Shown here: piece by piece, positions 8,410 to 17,323 of the stretch
Layout of the letters: every line of letters begins with the position of its first letter
Position numbering within the stretch: the stretch's first letter is position 1
Assembly: GCA_050949905.1 (NCBI GenBank)
Contig: JBMNGP010000005.1
Span: 124,001-188,000, forward strand
Direction of reading: 5' to 3'
DNA length: 64,000 bases
From: DUML01 sp050949905
GTDB taxonomy: Bacteria; Bacillota; Desulfitobacteriia; Desulfitobacteriales; Syntrophobotulaceae
The notes under the pieces: model-generated
The model's input: the letters and a program-made list of their open reading frames with translations, nothing else
Database searches by the model: none
What the model was told of the DNA's origin: nothing
Program-made: the position numbers and the translations under genes

Positions 8410-9183
8410 ATGAACGAGTCTGAAAAAAAGCCGGAAAGACTGCAAAAGACTCTTGCCCGGATGGGAATTGCCTCCCGTCGTCATGCCGAAGAACTTATCC
8501 AAAAAGGACTAGTTAAGGTTAACGGCAAGATTGTTACCGAACTTGGTTGGAAAGTAACAGACTCCGACTTGATAGAGGTCAGTGGGAGTCAATTTCAGCA
8601 TGGGGAAAAAGAAAATTATATTTATCTCCTTTTGCATAAACCTGAAGGGGTAATCTCCAGTGTTACTGACCCTCGGCAAAGGAAAACCGTTATTGATCTT
8701 GTCAGGAAAGATATTAAGGAGAGAATATATCCTGTTGGCAGGCTGGATTATGATACCTCCGGTTTAATTATCCTCACTAACGACGGTGAGTTGACTTATA
8801 GGCTGACCCATCCAAGTTATGGGGTGGTAAAGAAATATCGGGTGTGGCTTAAAACTGCGCTTAGCAGCCAAGCAGTGCAAATTTTAGAGCAGGGAGTTCC
8901 TTTGGAAGACGGCATCACTTCACCGGCGAAAATAAACCGAATTGATACTGTTAAGAAAAAAGGGAAAATCTTAAGCGTCGTAGAAATATCAATTCATGAA
9001 GGCAAGAACAGACAGGTAAGAAGAATGTTTGAAAAGGTAGGCTATCCACTTGTCCGTTTGCAGCGAATAGCTTTTGGGCCAATCAAGCTCGACGATAATT
9101 TGCAGCCGGGAGAATATCGGTTATTGCGCAACTCCGAAGTGGCTGCTTTAAGAAAACTAGTAGGGCTTGACCCAGCTGATTGA
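8410..9183 (+). CDS. rluB: 23S rRNA pseudouridine synthase, RluB type
   Basis: Isomerises a uridine of 23S rRNA helix 89 (U2605 in E. coli). N-terminal S4 RNA-binding domain (RLQKTLARMGIASRRHAEE, first 60 residues), catalytic motif GRLDYDTSGLIILTNDG with the active aspartate, and the C-terminal motif EGKNRQVRRMF. ATG 8410 gives 257 residues; GTG 8398 in frame would add four and has no better ribosome site. rluB commonly follows spmAB in Firmicutes. Confidence 0.92.
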   Translation: MNESEKKPERLQKTLARMGIASRRHAEELIQKGLVKVNGKIVTELGWKVTDSDLIEVSGSQFQHGEKENYIYLLLHKPEGVISSVTDPRQRKTVIDLVRKDIKERIYPVGRLDYDTSGLIILTNDGELTYRLTHPSYGVVKKYRVWLKTALSSQAVQILEQGVPLEDGITSPAKINRIDTVKKKGKILSVVEISIHEGKNRQVRRMFEKVGYPLVRLQRIAFGPIKLDDNLQPGEYRLLRNSEVAALRKLVGLDPAD

Positions 9184-9196
9184 GGGGAATGAAATT

Positions 9197-9658
9197 TTGA
9201 TCAAGGTCAAGATAAACGATGAAACAATATCCGCCAAGCTGAAGTTTCGCCTTAGACTCGATTTCCGAGCTGAAGAGAAAAGCGGCCGCTTTTTCTTCGG
9301 AGGTAAAACCAGTGAAGCGATGGCTGAAGCAGCAAGGGAACAACAGATGGGTTTGCTGAAAAATGTTCCTCTGCAAGGTCTCACTTTTGAAGATTTCGAT
9401 GCCAGTATGGATATTTATCTAGTCAATGAAGGGGACTTGAACAGAAAAAAGGAAGTTGCCTATGCACCCTTATTGGTAACAGTTAGAGCCAATAATATTG
9501 AGGATATTTTTCCGCTGCTTTTGCGGCCGGAATTTAAAAAGATTGAAGTGCTTGGGCCTGATAGTGTTACAATTGATCGTTTGGAGCTGGAAAGACTGCT
9601 TTACTCAATATTTAAAAACTTTCGTCAAGAACTGAAGAATCTCTCGGCGGAACATTGA
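9197..9658 (+). CDS. Hypothetical protein downstream of rluB
   Basis: 153 residues, no family recognised. It is soluble, mixed-charge and opens with a beta-rich stretch (MIKVKINDETISAKLKFRLR); the C-terminus is helical (LERLLYSIFKNFRQELKNL). No cysteine pairs or nucleotide-binding motif. TTG 9197 follows GAGGGG at 9182-9187 with normal spacing; the longer in-frame TTG at 9167 would overlap rluB. Only 13 bases separate it from rluB, so it is probably in the same transcript. Confidence 0.65.
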   Translation: MIKVKINDETISAKLKFRLRLDFRAEEKSGRFFFGGKTSEAMAEAAREQQMGLLKNVPLQGLTFEDFDASMDIYLVNEGDLNRKKEVAYAPLLVTVRANNIEDIFPLLLRPEFKKIEVLGPDSVTIDRLELERLLYSIFKNFRQELKNLSAEH

Positions 9659-9765
9659 TTTAAGACTAAGTACGTTTACGGGACTTAATAGACCGTGGCT
9701 TGCCCAAACAACTGGAAAAAAATAACTTTATTCTGTTTTGTGCTTAGAAAGGGATGGATCTTATT

Positions 9766-10470
9766 ATGAAACTAAAGCCGGTTAAGACCAAAAGGATTTA
9801 TGAAGAAATAGTCGAGCAAATAAGAATGTTAGTATCTGAAGGCCAAGTCAAAGCAGGGGACAGGCTGCCTTCGGAAAGAGATTTAGCTGAAAGATTGCAG
9901 GTAAGCAGAGCTTCAGTGCGCGAAGCCCTCAGTGCCTTGGAAATGATGGGGCTTTTGGAAATCCGGAGTGGAGAAGGTACATATATTAAACAAGTAAATA
10001 TTGATTCGGTGGTAGCACCTTTAGCTTGGGTGCTGTCCATGGAAAAAGATACGGTTTTGGAATTGCTGGAAGTCAGGAAAATCCTGGAGACTCAAGCCGC
10101 AGTTTTGGCAGCGGAGAGAGCCGAAGCCGAAGAATTAAGCGATATGCGGGAAGCCCTCGACGAAATGAAAATGGATTTAAAGACAGGACGCTTAGGCGAT
10201 ACTCCGGATCTTAATTTTCATTATGCCATAGCTCGGGGAACTAAGAATAAAATTCTCATCCGTCTGATGAATGCAATATCCGATACTATGCATCAAACTT
10301 TAAAAACGAGCCGGGCCAAATTATATGAAAGTGCAGGAATACCGGAGCGCCTGTATCATGAACATGCGGATATCTACCAGGCTATTGAAAGTAAATTGCC
10401 CAGGAAAGCCTGTGAGCTTATGTTGCAGCACCTTACAGGGGTAGAGGAAGAATACCTGAAAGATTTTTAA
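9766..10470 (+). CDS. GntR/FadR-type regulator 1 of the permease array
   Basis: 234-residue DNA-binding regulator of the FadR/LldR/GlcC type. The winged helix spans residues 1-75 (GDRLPSERDLAERLQVSRAS, then MMGLLEIRSGEGTY), followed by an all-helical FCD ligand domain with histidines in NFHYAIARGT and YHEHADIYQ. Ligands in this family are small hydroxy acids such as lactate or glycolate. ATG 9766 is preferred because the GGGATGG ahead of it would be consumed by the upstream ATG 9754. It is one of three similar regulators here and precedes permease 1; its own transcript ends at the terminator at 10526. Confidence 0.88.
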   Translation: MKLKPVKTKRIYEEIVEQIRMLVSEGQVKAGDRLPSERDLAERLQVSRASVREALSALEMMGLLEIRSGEGTYIKQVNIDSVVAPLAWVLSMEKDTVLELLEVRKILETQAAVLAAERAEAEELSDMREALDEMKMDLKTGRLGDTPDLNFHYAIARGTKNKILIRLMNAISDTMHQTLKTSRAKLYESAGIPERLYHEHADIYQAIESKLPRKACELMLQHLTGVEEEYLKDF

Positions 10471-10525
10471 AAATAAATAATTAAAACAATTACGCATGCA
10501 TCTTAAAGTGGTTTACTCTTATTTT

Positions 10526-10549
10526 GCCGTTCTTACCGAACGGCTTTTT
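10526..10549 (+). terminator. Terminator after regulator 1
   Basis: GCCGTTC (10526-10532) and GAACGGC (10538-10544) form a perfect 7-bp stem with a 5-base loop followed by TTTTT. Confidence 0.85.
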
Positions 10550-11020
10550 AATTTTTACTAAAAAATTACTACATAAGAAGACAATAAGTTGAAAATAATG
10601 TCTAAATATAGAATATATAATCGCAATATATAGAAATTAAAATAATTTTTGGAATATTGTGATAGTTAATTCTTGCACAAGCTATATAAATTTGGAAGCA
10701 ATTGTTCTACAATAAAAATGGTAAGTCCATGATGATGGTAAGACCACCCGTTTAAAGGAGGTGAGGCTAAAGATAACAATGAAATAATTATGGAAGAGGG
10801 TGGGAGAAGAAAGTAAGCTTTAATTTATTATTGGACTAATTAGTTAGATAATATATTTATTAAAAAATACAGAACATACTCGGCAAGAGAAACAGTTAAT
10901 AATTTGGTACAAATACTTATTTTATTCAATTGATTAATAATCCTGATGACAGACCCTAATAGATTATTTTAAAAGCACGTTTTATAGTATGGGAAGGTGC
11001 AATAACAAGGAGGGAAATCC
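10550..11020 (+). other. Long AT-rich leader region of permease 1
   Basis: No gene seen. It holds a -10-like TACAAT at 10708, two TGGTAAG operator-like sites (10719-10746) and AAAGGAGGTGAGG (10754-10766) followed by very short open frames (ATG AAA TAA at 10779; ATG at 10790 with eight codons). About 275 bases lie between the operator sites and the permease start, long for a plain 5' leader. Confidence 0.5.
10718..10746 (+). promoter_or_regulatory. Tandem FadR-family operator-like sites upstream of permease 1
   Basis: TGGTAAGTCCA (10719-10729) and TGGTAAGACCA (10736-10746) lie 17 bases apart. The second is a perfect TGGT-N3-ACCA palindrome, the operator form known for LldR, PdhR and related FadR-type GntR proteins. 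Their position just downstream of a -10-like TACAAT fits repression by one of the neighbouring GntR proteins. Confidence 0.6.
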
Positions 11021-12874
11021 ATGAGTATATACTTACAAGGTTTATTAGCCTTGTTCCCGATTTTAATCGTGGCCATTTTCTTAGTCGGTTTGAAATGGCC
11101 GGCTAGCAGAGCAATGCCTCTTTCTTATATTGCCGTTGTAATCATCGCTTATTTTGTTTGGAAACTGCCTGTTATTCAAATCATCGGCGGTACCTTCAAC
11201 GGTATTGTTGTATGTTTAACCCTGTTATACATTATTTTTGGCTCCATTCTTGTTCTTTACACAATTATGGAGAGCGGCGGCTTGCACCAAATTCGCCAAA
11301 GCTTAATGAGTGTAACTCCGGACAGGCGTATCCAGGTTATTATTGTGGCCTGGTGTTTTGCTTCCTTTATTGAAGGTTCTTCCGGTTTCGGTACTCCGGC
11401 AGCAGTAGGTTGTCCTCTAATGCTGGGTCTTGGTTTCCCGGCCTTTGCGGCTGTTATCTCCGGGATGATTATCCAAAGTACGCCCGTATCCTTCGGAGCA
11501 GTAGGTACCCCGATGCGTGTTGGCGTAGGTACCGGTCTTGGTCAAGGAAATGACCAGATGGTCAATGAATTTGCTACCCAGATCGGGATGCCTTTTATGG
11601 GTGCTGACGGTGTTTTAAATACTGCTATGTATGATGACTTTGTTTGGCTCATAGCTAAGAAAACTTCCATTCTTCACTTCATCGGCGGTCTGCTTATCCC
11701 CTTACTTTTATGTGCCTTTTTGACCCGTTTGTTTGGTAAAAACAAATCCTGGTCGGAAGGCCTTTCAGTATGGCCGTTCGCGATCTTTGCAGCTTTAGCC
11801 AACGTTGTCCCCATGAGACTAATTAATGAATTTGTAAGTTACGAGTTAACTTCAATGCTTGGTGCTTTAACCGGCCTCGTTATTGTAGTCTTTGCAGCCA
11901 AATCAGGATTCCTTATGCCGAAGAAAGTTTGGCAGTTTATGGATGAAAAAGATTGGGATCCGGGCTGGAAAGGTACAATTGAAGTTAAGTATGTGGAACG
12001 GCCCGGCGGTATGAGTACATTAATGGCTTGGCTGCCTTATGTTTTTGTTGCCGGTCTGATTCTCTTTACCCGTCTGGTTAAACCGGTTACAGCTTTCTTA
12101 ACCGGAGCCAAGATCAAGTTCCCAACCATCGGCGGTATTAGCCCCAGCTGGGATATTCTCTATTCACCCGGAACAATCTTTATTGTTGTATCCTTGCTTA
12201 CCTTCTTTGTCCACGGCATGAAAGCCGATGCTTATGCCAATGCCTGGAAACGCTCCTTAAAAACCATGCTCGGTGCCGGCTCGGCGCTGATTTTCACCGT
12301 ACCAATGGTACAGGTCTTCATTAACTCCGGTGGCGGAGCTGCCGGCTTTGACAAAATGCCTTATGCTCTGGCTGAAGCTACCTATGCTTTAACCGGAGGC
12401 TTATGGCCTATCTTTGCTCCAATCATCGGCGGGCTCGGTGCTTTTATCGCCGGTTCCAATACAGTATCCAATATGACCTTCTCCTTATTCCAGTTCAAGA
12501 CAGCTCAGCTTATTGTTGAAGGTAACCCGGCTTTAGCTCCCATGTGGGCTGAATGGCCGGTCTGGGTTGTTGCTCTCCAAGCCATCGGCGGAGCTGCCGG
12601 TAATGTTATTTGTATTCATAACGTTGTTGCCGCTGCTGCGGTGGTTGGTTTCTTAGGCCGTGAAGGAATTGTAGTCCGTAAGACATTCCTGGTCTTCCTC
12701 TACTACGCTCTTGTACCGGGCTTCTTTGGATATTCCTATCTGTACTGGGCAGCGAATGGCCCGTTCAACTTAGGAACAATTATGATTATAATTTTCTATG
12801 CAGCCCTTATCTATGTTCTGGCCACCAATGGCGCCAGGATGAAGAAGCTGGAAAGCGGCATAACGGCGAAGTAA
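11021..12874 (+). CDS. L-lactate/glycolate permease family transporter 1
   Basis: 617-residue proton-coupled 2-hydroxy-acid uptake protein of the LctP (LldP/GlcA) family, with about 13 membrane spans. The family signature SSGFGTPAAVG lies near residue 122 and SNTVSNMTFSLFQFKTAQ near residue 489. It is somewhat longer than E. coli LldP/GlcA (about 550), with a hydrophilic insert (DEKDWDPGWKGTIEVKYV) near residue 310. AAGGAGGG precedes the ATG. Whether it carries lactate or glycolate is not decided by sequence; the flanking FadR-type regulators and the glycerate genes further on leave both open. Confidence 0.9.
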   Translation: MSIYLQGLLALFPILIVAIFLVGLKWPASRAMPLSYIAVVIIAYFVWKLPVIQIIGGTFNGIVVCLTLLYIIFGSILVLYTIMESGGLHQIRQSLMSVTPDRRIQVIIVAWCFASFIEGSSGFGTPAAVGCPLMLGLGFPAFAAVISGMIIQSTPVSFGAVGTPMRVGVGTGLGQGNDQMVNEFATQIGMPFMGADGVLNTAMYDDFVWLIAKKTSILHFIGGLLIPLLLCAFLTRLFGKNKSWSEGLSVWPFAIFAALANVVPMRLINEFVSYELTSMLGALTGLVIVVFAAKSGFLMPKKVWQFMDEKDWDPGWKGTIEVKYVERPGGMSTLMAWLPYVFVAGLILFTRLVKPVTAFLTGAKIKFPTIGGISPSWDILYSPGTIFIVVSLLTFFVHGMKADAYANAWKRSLKTMLGAGSALIFTVPMVQVFINSGGGAAGFDKMPYALAEATYALTGGLWPIFAPIIGGLGAFIAGSNTVSNMTFSLFQFKTAQLIVEGNPALAPMWAEWPVWVVALQAIGGAAGNVICIHNVVAAAAVVGFLGREGIVVRKTFLVFLYYALVPGFFGYSYLYWAANGPFNLGTIMIIIFYAALIYVLATNGARMKKLESGITAK

Positions 12875-12931
12875 TTAATTGATCCAACCTTTGAAGTAAA
12901 GATTTAGTTAATACGAATTATGGACGAATTA

Positions 12932-12958
12932 TTGGGAAAGGCTTTGAGCCTTTCCCAA
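12932..12958 (+). terminator. Hairpin after permease 1
   Basis: TTGGGAAAGGCT (12932-12943) pairs perfectly with AGCCTTTCCCAA (12947-12958) around a 3-base loop. No T tract follows, but its place 57 bases past the stop and the matching hairpin after permease 2 support termination or 3'-end protection. Confidence 0.6.
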
Positions 12959-13133
12959 ACTTCTAAAAGCCTATTGGTTATTTCCTACCTAAGCTTGCTT
13001 GGCGATCTAAGTATATAGAAAGGAATCTTTTAACGCTTTTTAAATTTCCTCTATCTTAGAGAGTTATTTACTTTCAAACTGAAAAAAAGTAAAATTATAC
13101 ATAATTACCGATGAAATACAAGAGGTGAGTGCT

Positions 13134-13856
13134 TTGGGACTAAATGTTAAACCCATTAAAACCAGGAAAAAATATGAGGAAATTGTTGACCAGATAAAGC
13201 AGCATATTGAAGAAGGCTATCTCTTACCTGGAGAAAAACTGCCTTCGGAAAGAGAACTTGTGGCAAGATTCAAAGTAAGCAGAGCGTCCATTAGGGAAGC
13301 CTTCAGTGCGCTGGAAATGATGGGCTTAGTCGAGGTGCGTACCGGGGAAGGATCATATGTTTGTCCAAAGCCTGACCCAATAATTGATCATTTCTCAATG
13401 ACTTCTTCAATTGATAAAGCAACATTCTTAGAATTTTTAGAAGTAAGAAAAATGTTAGAAGTTGAAGCAGTTGGCTATGCTGCCAAGCGGGTAACAGAGG
13501 ATGATTTACTGCAGCTGGAAGAAGAGCTCAATGCCATGGTGAAGCACATTACTAACCCGGGAACTGCCTGGGAAAGGTTAAATCACTCTTTTCATTTTGA
13601 TATTGCTAAAGCTACGCATAATAAAATAGCGATAAATCTCATGGATCAAATTGCCACATATTTAGAGAATAAAATCCGTATTTTTAGCCCTTTGCCTTAT
13701 GCCAAAGAATATACTCCTGAAGTATTACATCAAGAACATTTGGATATTTTCCAGGCACTGAAAAACAGAGATGCTAATAGAGCTCGTGAAAGCATGTATA
13801 ATCACTTGTCCGGACTGGAAAAAGTACTTGTTAATACGATTAATAAAGCCTCCTAA
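13134..13856 (+). CDS. GntR/FadR-type regulator 2 of the permease array
   Basis: 240-residue paralogue of regulators 1 and 3. Winged helix GEKLPSERELVARFKVSRAS then MMGLVEVRTGEGSYV; FCD domain with HFDIAKATHNK and HQEHLDIFQ. It diverges most from the other two in the linker and FCD part (for example PKPDPIIDHFS), so it may sense another ligand. TTG 13134 follows AGAGGTG with normal spacing; GTG 13125 would lie inside that ribosome site. Placed between the two permeases. Confidence 0.87.
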   Translation: MGLNVKPIKTRKKYEEIVDQIKQHIEEGYLLPGEKLPSERELVARFKVSRASIREAFSALEMMGLVEVRTGEGSYVCPKPDPIIDHFSMTSSIDKATFLEFLEVRKMLEVEAVGYAAKRVTEDDLLQLEEELNAMVKHITNPGTAWERLNHSFHFDIAKATHNKIAINLMDQIATYLENKIRIFSPLPYAKEYTPEVLHQEHLDIFQALKNRDANRARESMYNHLSGLEKVLVNTINKAS

Positions 13857-13928
13857 AGAATCCTGCCTTTTGCCCGTAGACTTAAACAATCTTATTTAGC
13901 GAATTTAAATATAAAGTAAATTTTAAAG

Positions 13929-13956
13929 ATAGCTGAATTTTTACTCGGCTATTTTT
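13929..13956 (+). terminator. Terminator after regulator 2
   Basis: ATAGCTGA (13929-13936) pairs with TCGGCTAT (13945-13952) with one G-T pair and runs into TTTTT. Confidence 0.7.
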
Positions 13957-14497
13957 ATTTTATCCTAAAAATGATACCCTCCCTTTTCGCTTTTTGTAAG
14001 CGGTAATCGTAAAAATTATATCTTGTCTATCAATCACGGCAGCCGAGGTCACTGATGGCAAGAAAGTAATTTCATAAAAAATATAATACATAAATATCTA
14101 TTTTAGACAATTAATTAATGAAATTAATTCGGAAGTAATGATAGTTTAAGGATTTCACCTGATTCATAGATTGTATTTTTTTTAACATGATTTTTATAAG
14201 TCGTCGATTCTTGAAAGTTAATATAAAAAAAACTCAGAAATACATGAAAGCAATTTTTTTTGATTAGTTGTAATATTCTAAATATTTCATTAAAATTGTA
14301 GCAACTGGTTCTGATAAAAGGCAGGCATGCCGTAAGAGTATCATATTATCAGATTGTCAGACCAGGCAACCACAGCAGAAAGGGGGACGGGATGAAAAAT
14401 AATGAGGGGGGTGAAAAGCAAATAAAAATAGTCGATTAATAAAATTGCTTCAAAAAGAAGCTAATTAAGTCAATCGATTGATAAAGGAGGTAAGTTA
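13957..14497 (+). other. AT-rich control region and leader of permease 2
   Basis: No substantial gene seen. It holds an operator-like site at 14354-14364 and a possible 15-codon leader frame (ATG 14392 to TAA 14439) behind AAAGGGGG. The stretch around that frame resembles the equivalent part of the permease 1 leader, as expected if the two units arose by duplication. Confidence 0.45.
14354..14364 (+). promoter_or_regulatory. FadR-family operator-like site upstream of permease 2
   Basis: TTGTCAGACCA differs at two positions from the TGGTAAGACCA site upstream of permease 1 and keeps the GT-N3-ACCA core. It lies 134 bases before the permease start. Confidence 0.4.
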
Positions 14498-16351
14498 ATG
14501 AGTATTTTGATGCAGGGCTTTTTAGCATTACTGCCAATTTTGGTAGTGGCAATCTTTCTTGTTGGTTTAAGATGGCCTGCTGCTAAAGCGATGCCTTTAT
14601 CTTACATTACCGTCGTAATTATTGCTTATTTTGTTTGGAAATTACCTGTTATGCAGATCGTCGGCGGGACAGTCAACGGTATTGTTACTGCTGTCAGCCT
14701 GCTCTATATTATTTATGGCTCTGTTCTTGTGCTCTACACCATTATGGAGAGCGGCGGCTTATATCAAATCCGCCAGAGCTTGATTGGAGTTTCTCCTGAC
14801 AGGCGTGTGCAGGTTATTATTGTCGCCTGGTTGTTTGGTTCCTTCATTGAAGGTTCTTCCGGTTTTGGTACCCCGGCGGCTGTAGCCTGTCCTTTGATGT
14901 TAGGCCTCGGCTTCCCGGCTTTTGCTTCCGTTATTGCCGGAATGATTATCCAAAGTACACCTGTATCCTTTGGTGCTGTTGGTACCCCGATGAGGACAGG
15001 TTTCGGCTCAGGGCTGGCAGCAGGTAACGACCCCTTGGTTAATGCCTTTGGAGAGAAGATTGGTATTCCTTTTATGGATGCAGCCGGCAACTTGGATCAA
15101 ATAGCCTATTATGATAACTTTATTGCCGTCTTTGCTCACAAGGTTGCTATCTTGCACTTTGTGGGGGGCTTCTTGACTCCGCTCCTGCTTTTGGGCTTTA
15201 TGACCCGTATCTTCGGTAAGAACAGATCCTGGTCGGAAGGTTTTGCTCTCTGGCCTTTTGCCCTGTTCTCAGCGTTAGCGTTCACTATTCCTTATATTCT
15301 CATTAACCACTTTGTAAACTATGAGCTGACTTCTATGCTTGGGGCTTTGACAGGTTTGATTATCGTTGTCTTTGCTGCTAAGAATAAGTTCCTTACCCCC
15401 AAAGAAGAAGATACCTGGGATTTCTTAGATAAGAAAGATTGGGATCCTTCCTGGACCGGCAGCCTTGATGTTCACTATGTCCAGAAGCCCGGCGGCATGT
15501 CGACACTCGTGGCCTGGATGCCATATATTTACGTAGCCGGCCTTATTCTTTTCACCCGTCTGGTTATTCCAGTTAAGACCTTCTTAAACTCCATTGTCAT
15601 TAAATTGCCGCCGATTGGTGGAGTTGCTTCCAGCTGGGGAATTGCCTATTCTCCGGGAACAATCTTTATCGCAGTTTCCTTGCTCACTTTCCTGACCCAC
15701 GGCATGAAAACCGATGCTTATGCCCGGGCGTGGAAACAGGCTACCAAGGTTATTGTTAGCGCCAGCGTTGCCCTTATCTTCACCGTGCCGATGGTTCAGG
15801 TGCTTATTAACTCCGACGGTGGAGCTGCCGGCTTCATGAAAATGCCCTATGCTCTAGCCGAAGCGACCTATCAATTAACCGGCGGACTGTGGCCGCTCTT
15901 TGCTCCGGTTATTGGTGGCTTGGGTGCTTTTGTAGCCGGTTCCAATACCGTATCCAACATGACGTTCTCCCTCTTCCAATTTAAGACTGCCCAACTGATT
16001 GTGGAAGGCAATCCTGCTCTCTCCTCCATGTGGATGGAATGGCCGATCTGGATCGTTGCTCTCCAAGGTCTTGGCGGAGCAGCCGGAAACGTTATCTGTA
16101 TCCACAACGTAGTTGCTGCTTCGGCGGTGGTTGGTTTTGTTGGTAGAGAAGGAGATACCATCCGCAAGACCTTCCTGTTCTTCCTCTACTATGCCTTTAT
16201 CCCAGGTGCTTTCGGTTATTCTTACCTCTACTGGGATGCCCATGGGCCGTTCAACCTCGGTTCCATTATTCTGGTAGTCTTCTATGCTATCGTTATCTAC
16301 ATGCTGGCAACCAATAACAGTAGGCTGAAAAAAATAAAGGCTCAGATCTGA
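14498..16351 (+). CDS. L-lactate/glycolate permease family transporter 2
   Basis: 617 residues, the same length as permease 1 and very similar to it throughout, so the two are a local duplication. Shared blocks include SSGFGTPAAV near residue 122 and SNTVSNMTFSLFQFKTAQ; differences cluster in the loop near residues 170-200 (FGSGLAAGNDPLVNAFGEK) and the hydrophilic insert near residue 307 (TPKEEDTWDFLDKKDWD). AAAGGAGGT stands 9 bases before the ATG, a near-perfect ribosome site. Predicted to import a 2-hydroxy acid with protons. Confidence 0.9.
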   Translation: MSILMQGFLALLPILVVAIFLVGLRWPAAKAMPLSYITVVIIAYFVWKLPVMQIVGGTVNGIVTAVSLLYIIYGSVLVLYTIMESGGLYQIRQSLIGVSPDRRVQVIIVAWLFGSFIEGSSGFGTPAAVACPLMLGLGFPAFASVIAGMIIQSTPVSFGAVGTPMRTGFGSGLAAGNDPLVNAFGEKIGIPFMDAAGNLDQIAYYDNFIAVFAHKVAILHFVGGFLTPLLLLGFMTRIFGKNRSWSEGFALWPFALFSALAFTIPYILINHFVNYELTSMLGALTGLIIVVFAAKNKFLTPKEEDTWDFLDKKDWDPSWTGSLDVHYVQKPGGMSTLVAWMPYIYVAGLILFTRLVIPVKTFLNSIVIKLPPIGGVASSWGIAYSPGTIFIAVSLLTFLTHGMKTDAYARAWKQATKVIVSASVALIFTVPMVQVLINSDGGAAGFMKMPYALAEATYQLTGGLWPLFAPVIGGLGAFVAGSNTVSNMTFSLFQFKTAQLIVEGNPALSSMWMEWPIWIVALQGLGGAAGNVICIHNVVAASAVVGFVGREGDTIRKTFLFFLYYAFIPGAFGYSYLYWDAHGPFNLGSIILVVFYAIVIYMLATNNSRLKKIKAQI

Positions 16352-16381
16352 GCGGAATAACACGTTAATATTCTGAATATG

Positions 16382-16404
16382 GGGAAGGGCTTTTAGCCCT
16401 TCCC
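16382..16404 (+). terminator. Hairpin after permease 2
   Basis: GGGAAGGGCT (16382-16391) pairs with AGCCCTTCCC (16395-16404) around TTT. It matches the hairpin after permease 1 in position and design; no strong T tract. Confidence 0.6.
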
Positions 16405-16510
16405 ATCTCCTCTAAGTCAATTTCTTGGTGTACATAATTAGGATTGCTTCGGCCTGAAAAGACTATAATTATTGTCGACGTACTATTCCAACCTGAACGG
16501 AGTTGACCAA

Positions 16511-17227
16511 ATGAGCGTAGAGTTAAAGCCTATCAAAACCAAAAAAATATATGAAGAAATTGTTGAGCAAATCAAGCAGCTTGTTATTGAGGGACAAATT
16601 AAGCCGGGAGATAAATTGCCTTCGGAACGCCATTTGGTGGAAAGCTTTAAGGTTAGCCGGGCATCCATTCGCGAGGCTCTCAGTGCTTTGGAAATGATGG
16701 GTCTTTTGGAGGTCAGGACAGGGGAAGGCGCCTATATTCGCCAACCGCAGAATGATTCTATGGCGGTATCCCTGACTTGGGCTCTGACGATGGAGAAGGG
16801 TTCGGTCTTAGAATTACTTGAAGTTAGAAGAATGATCGAGGTACAGGCAGTAGGCTATGCTGCAGAAAGAGCTACTGCCGAAGAATTGGCTGAGCTCGAA
16901 AGCACTCTGAATACCATGAAAGCTAATCTATTTAACACTGGACTAAAAGGAGAGAAAGCAGATCATGCTTTTCATTATAAAATTGCCAAGGTGACTCATA
17001 ATAGAATTATCATTCGTTTGATGGATACAATATCTGACCATCTTCAGCATTTGATTAGGGTTAGCCGAGCCAAACTTTATGAAGGTAAGTATACACCGGA
17101 AATATTGTATGAGGAACATCTGCGTATTTATTTGGCGCTCAAGGACAGAGACGCTAAGGAAGCCAGGAAACAAATGAGGCACCATCTCCAGGGAGTAGAA
17201 GAAGAAATCTTAAAAGCTTTTAACTAA
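16511..17227 (+). CDS. GntR/FadR-type regulator 3 of the permease array
   Basis: 238-residue paralogue closest to regulator 1: both open with the same LKPxKTKxIYEEIVEQI stretch and keep the linker sense of SLTWALTMEKGSVLELLEVR. Winged helix (GDKLPSERHLVESFKVSRAS) then FCD domain with HYKIAKVTHNR and YEEHLRIYLAL. ATG 16511 follows GGAG; the frame is open further upstream to 16472 but without a ribosome site. Closes the array and is followed by its own terminator. Confidence 0.88.
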   Translation: MSVELKPIKTKKIYEEIVEQIKQLVIEGQIKPGDKLPSERHLVESFKVSRASIREALSALEMMGLLEVRTGEGAYIRQPQNDSMAVSLTWALTMEKGSVLELLEVRRMIEVQAVGYAAERATAEELAELESTLNTMKANLFNTGLKGEKADHAFHYKIAKVTHNRIIIRLMDTISDHLQHLIRVSRAKLYEGKYTPEILYEEHLRIYLALKDRDAKEARKQMRHHLQGVEEEILKAFN

Positions 17228-17282
17228 AGTATCGATAATATCTACAATGTCCACTAGAATCAATCTTTGAATTTAAACCCAA

Positions 17283-17313
17283 CCTATCCTTTGCAGTTGA
17301 TAGGCTTTTTTTT
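17283..17313 (+). terminator. Terminator after regulator 3
   Basis: CCTATC (17283-17288) and GATAGG (17299-17304) form the stem, followed by C and eight Ts. Confidence 0.75.
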
Positions 17314-17314
17314 A

Positions 17315-17323
17315 TGGTATAAT
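17315..17323 (+). promoter_or_regulatory. Extended -10 promoter element
   Basis: TGG directly before a perfect TATAAT (17318-17323), immediately after the terminator and 120 bases ahead of the iron-sulfur protein gene. No good -35 is visible, which an extended -10 can tolerate. Confidence 0.4.

Noticed and set aside
10691..10713. Sigma-54 promoter upstream of permease 1
   Set aside because: GG is present but the GC at the -12 position is not at the required distance, and no sigma-54 activator gene is nearby.
15875..16363. Minus-strand open frames across permease 2
   Set aside because: Shadow of a well-supported permease gene; composition is that of a reverse-complement reading.
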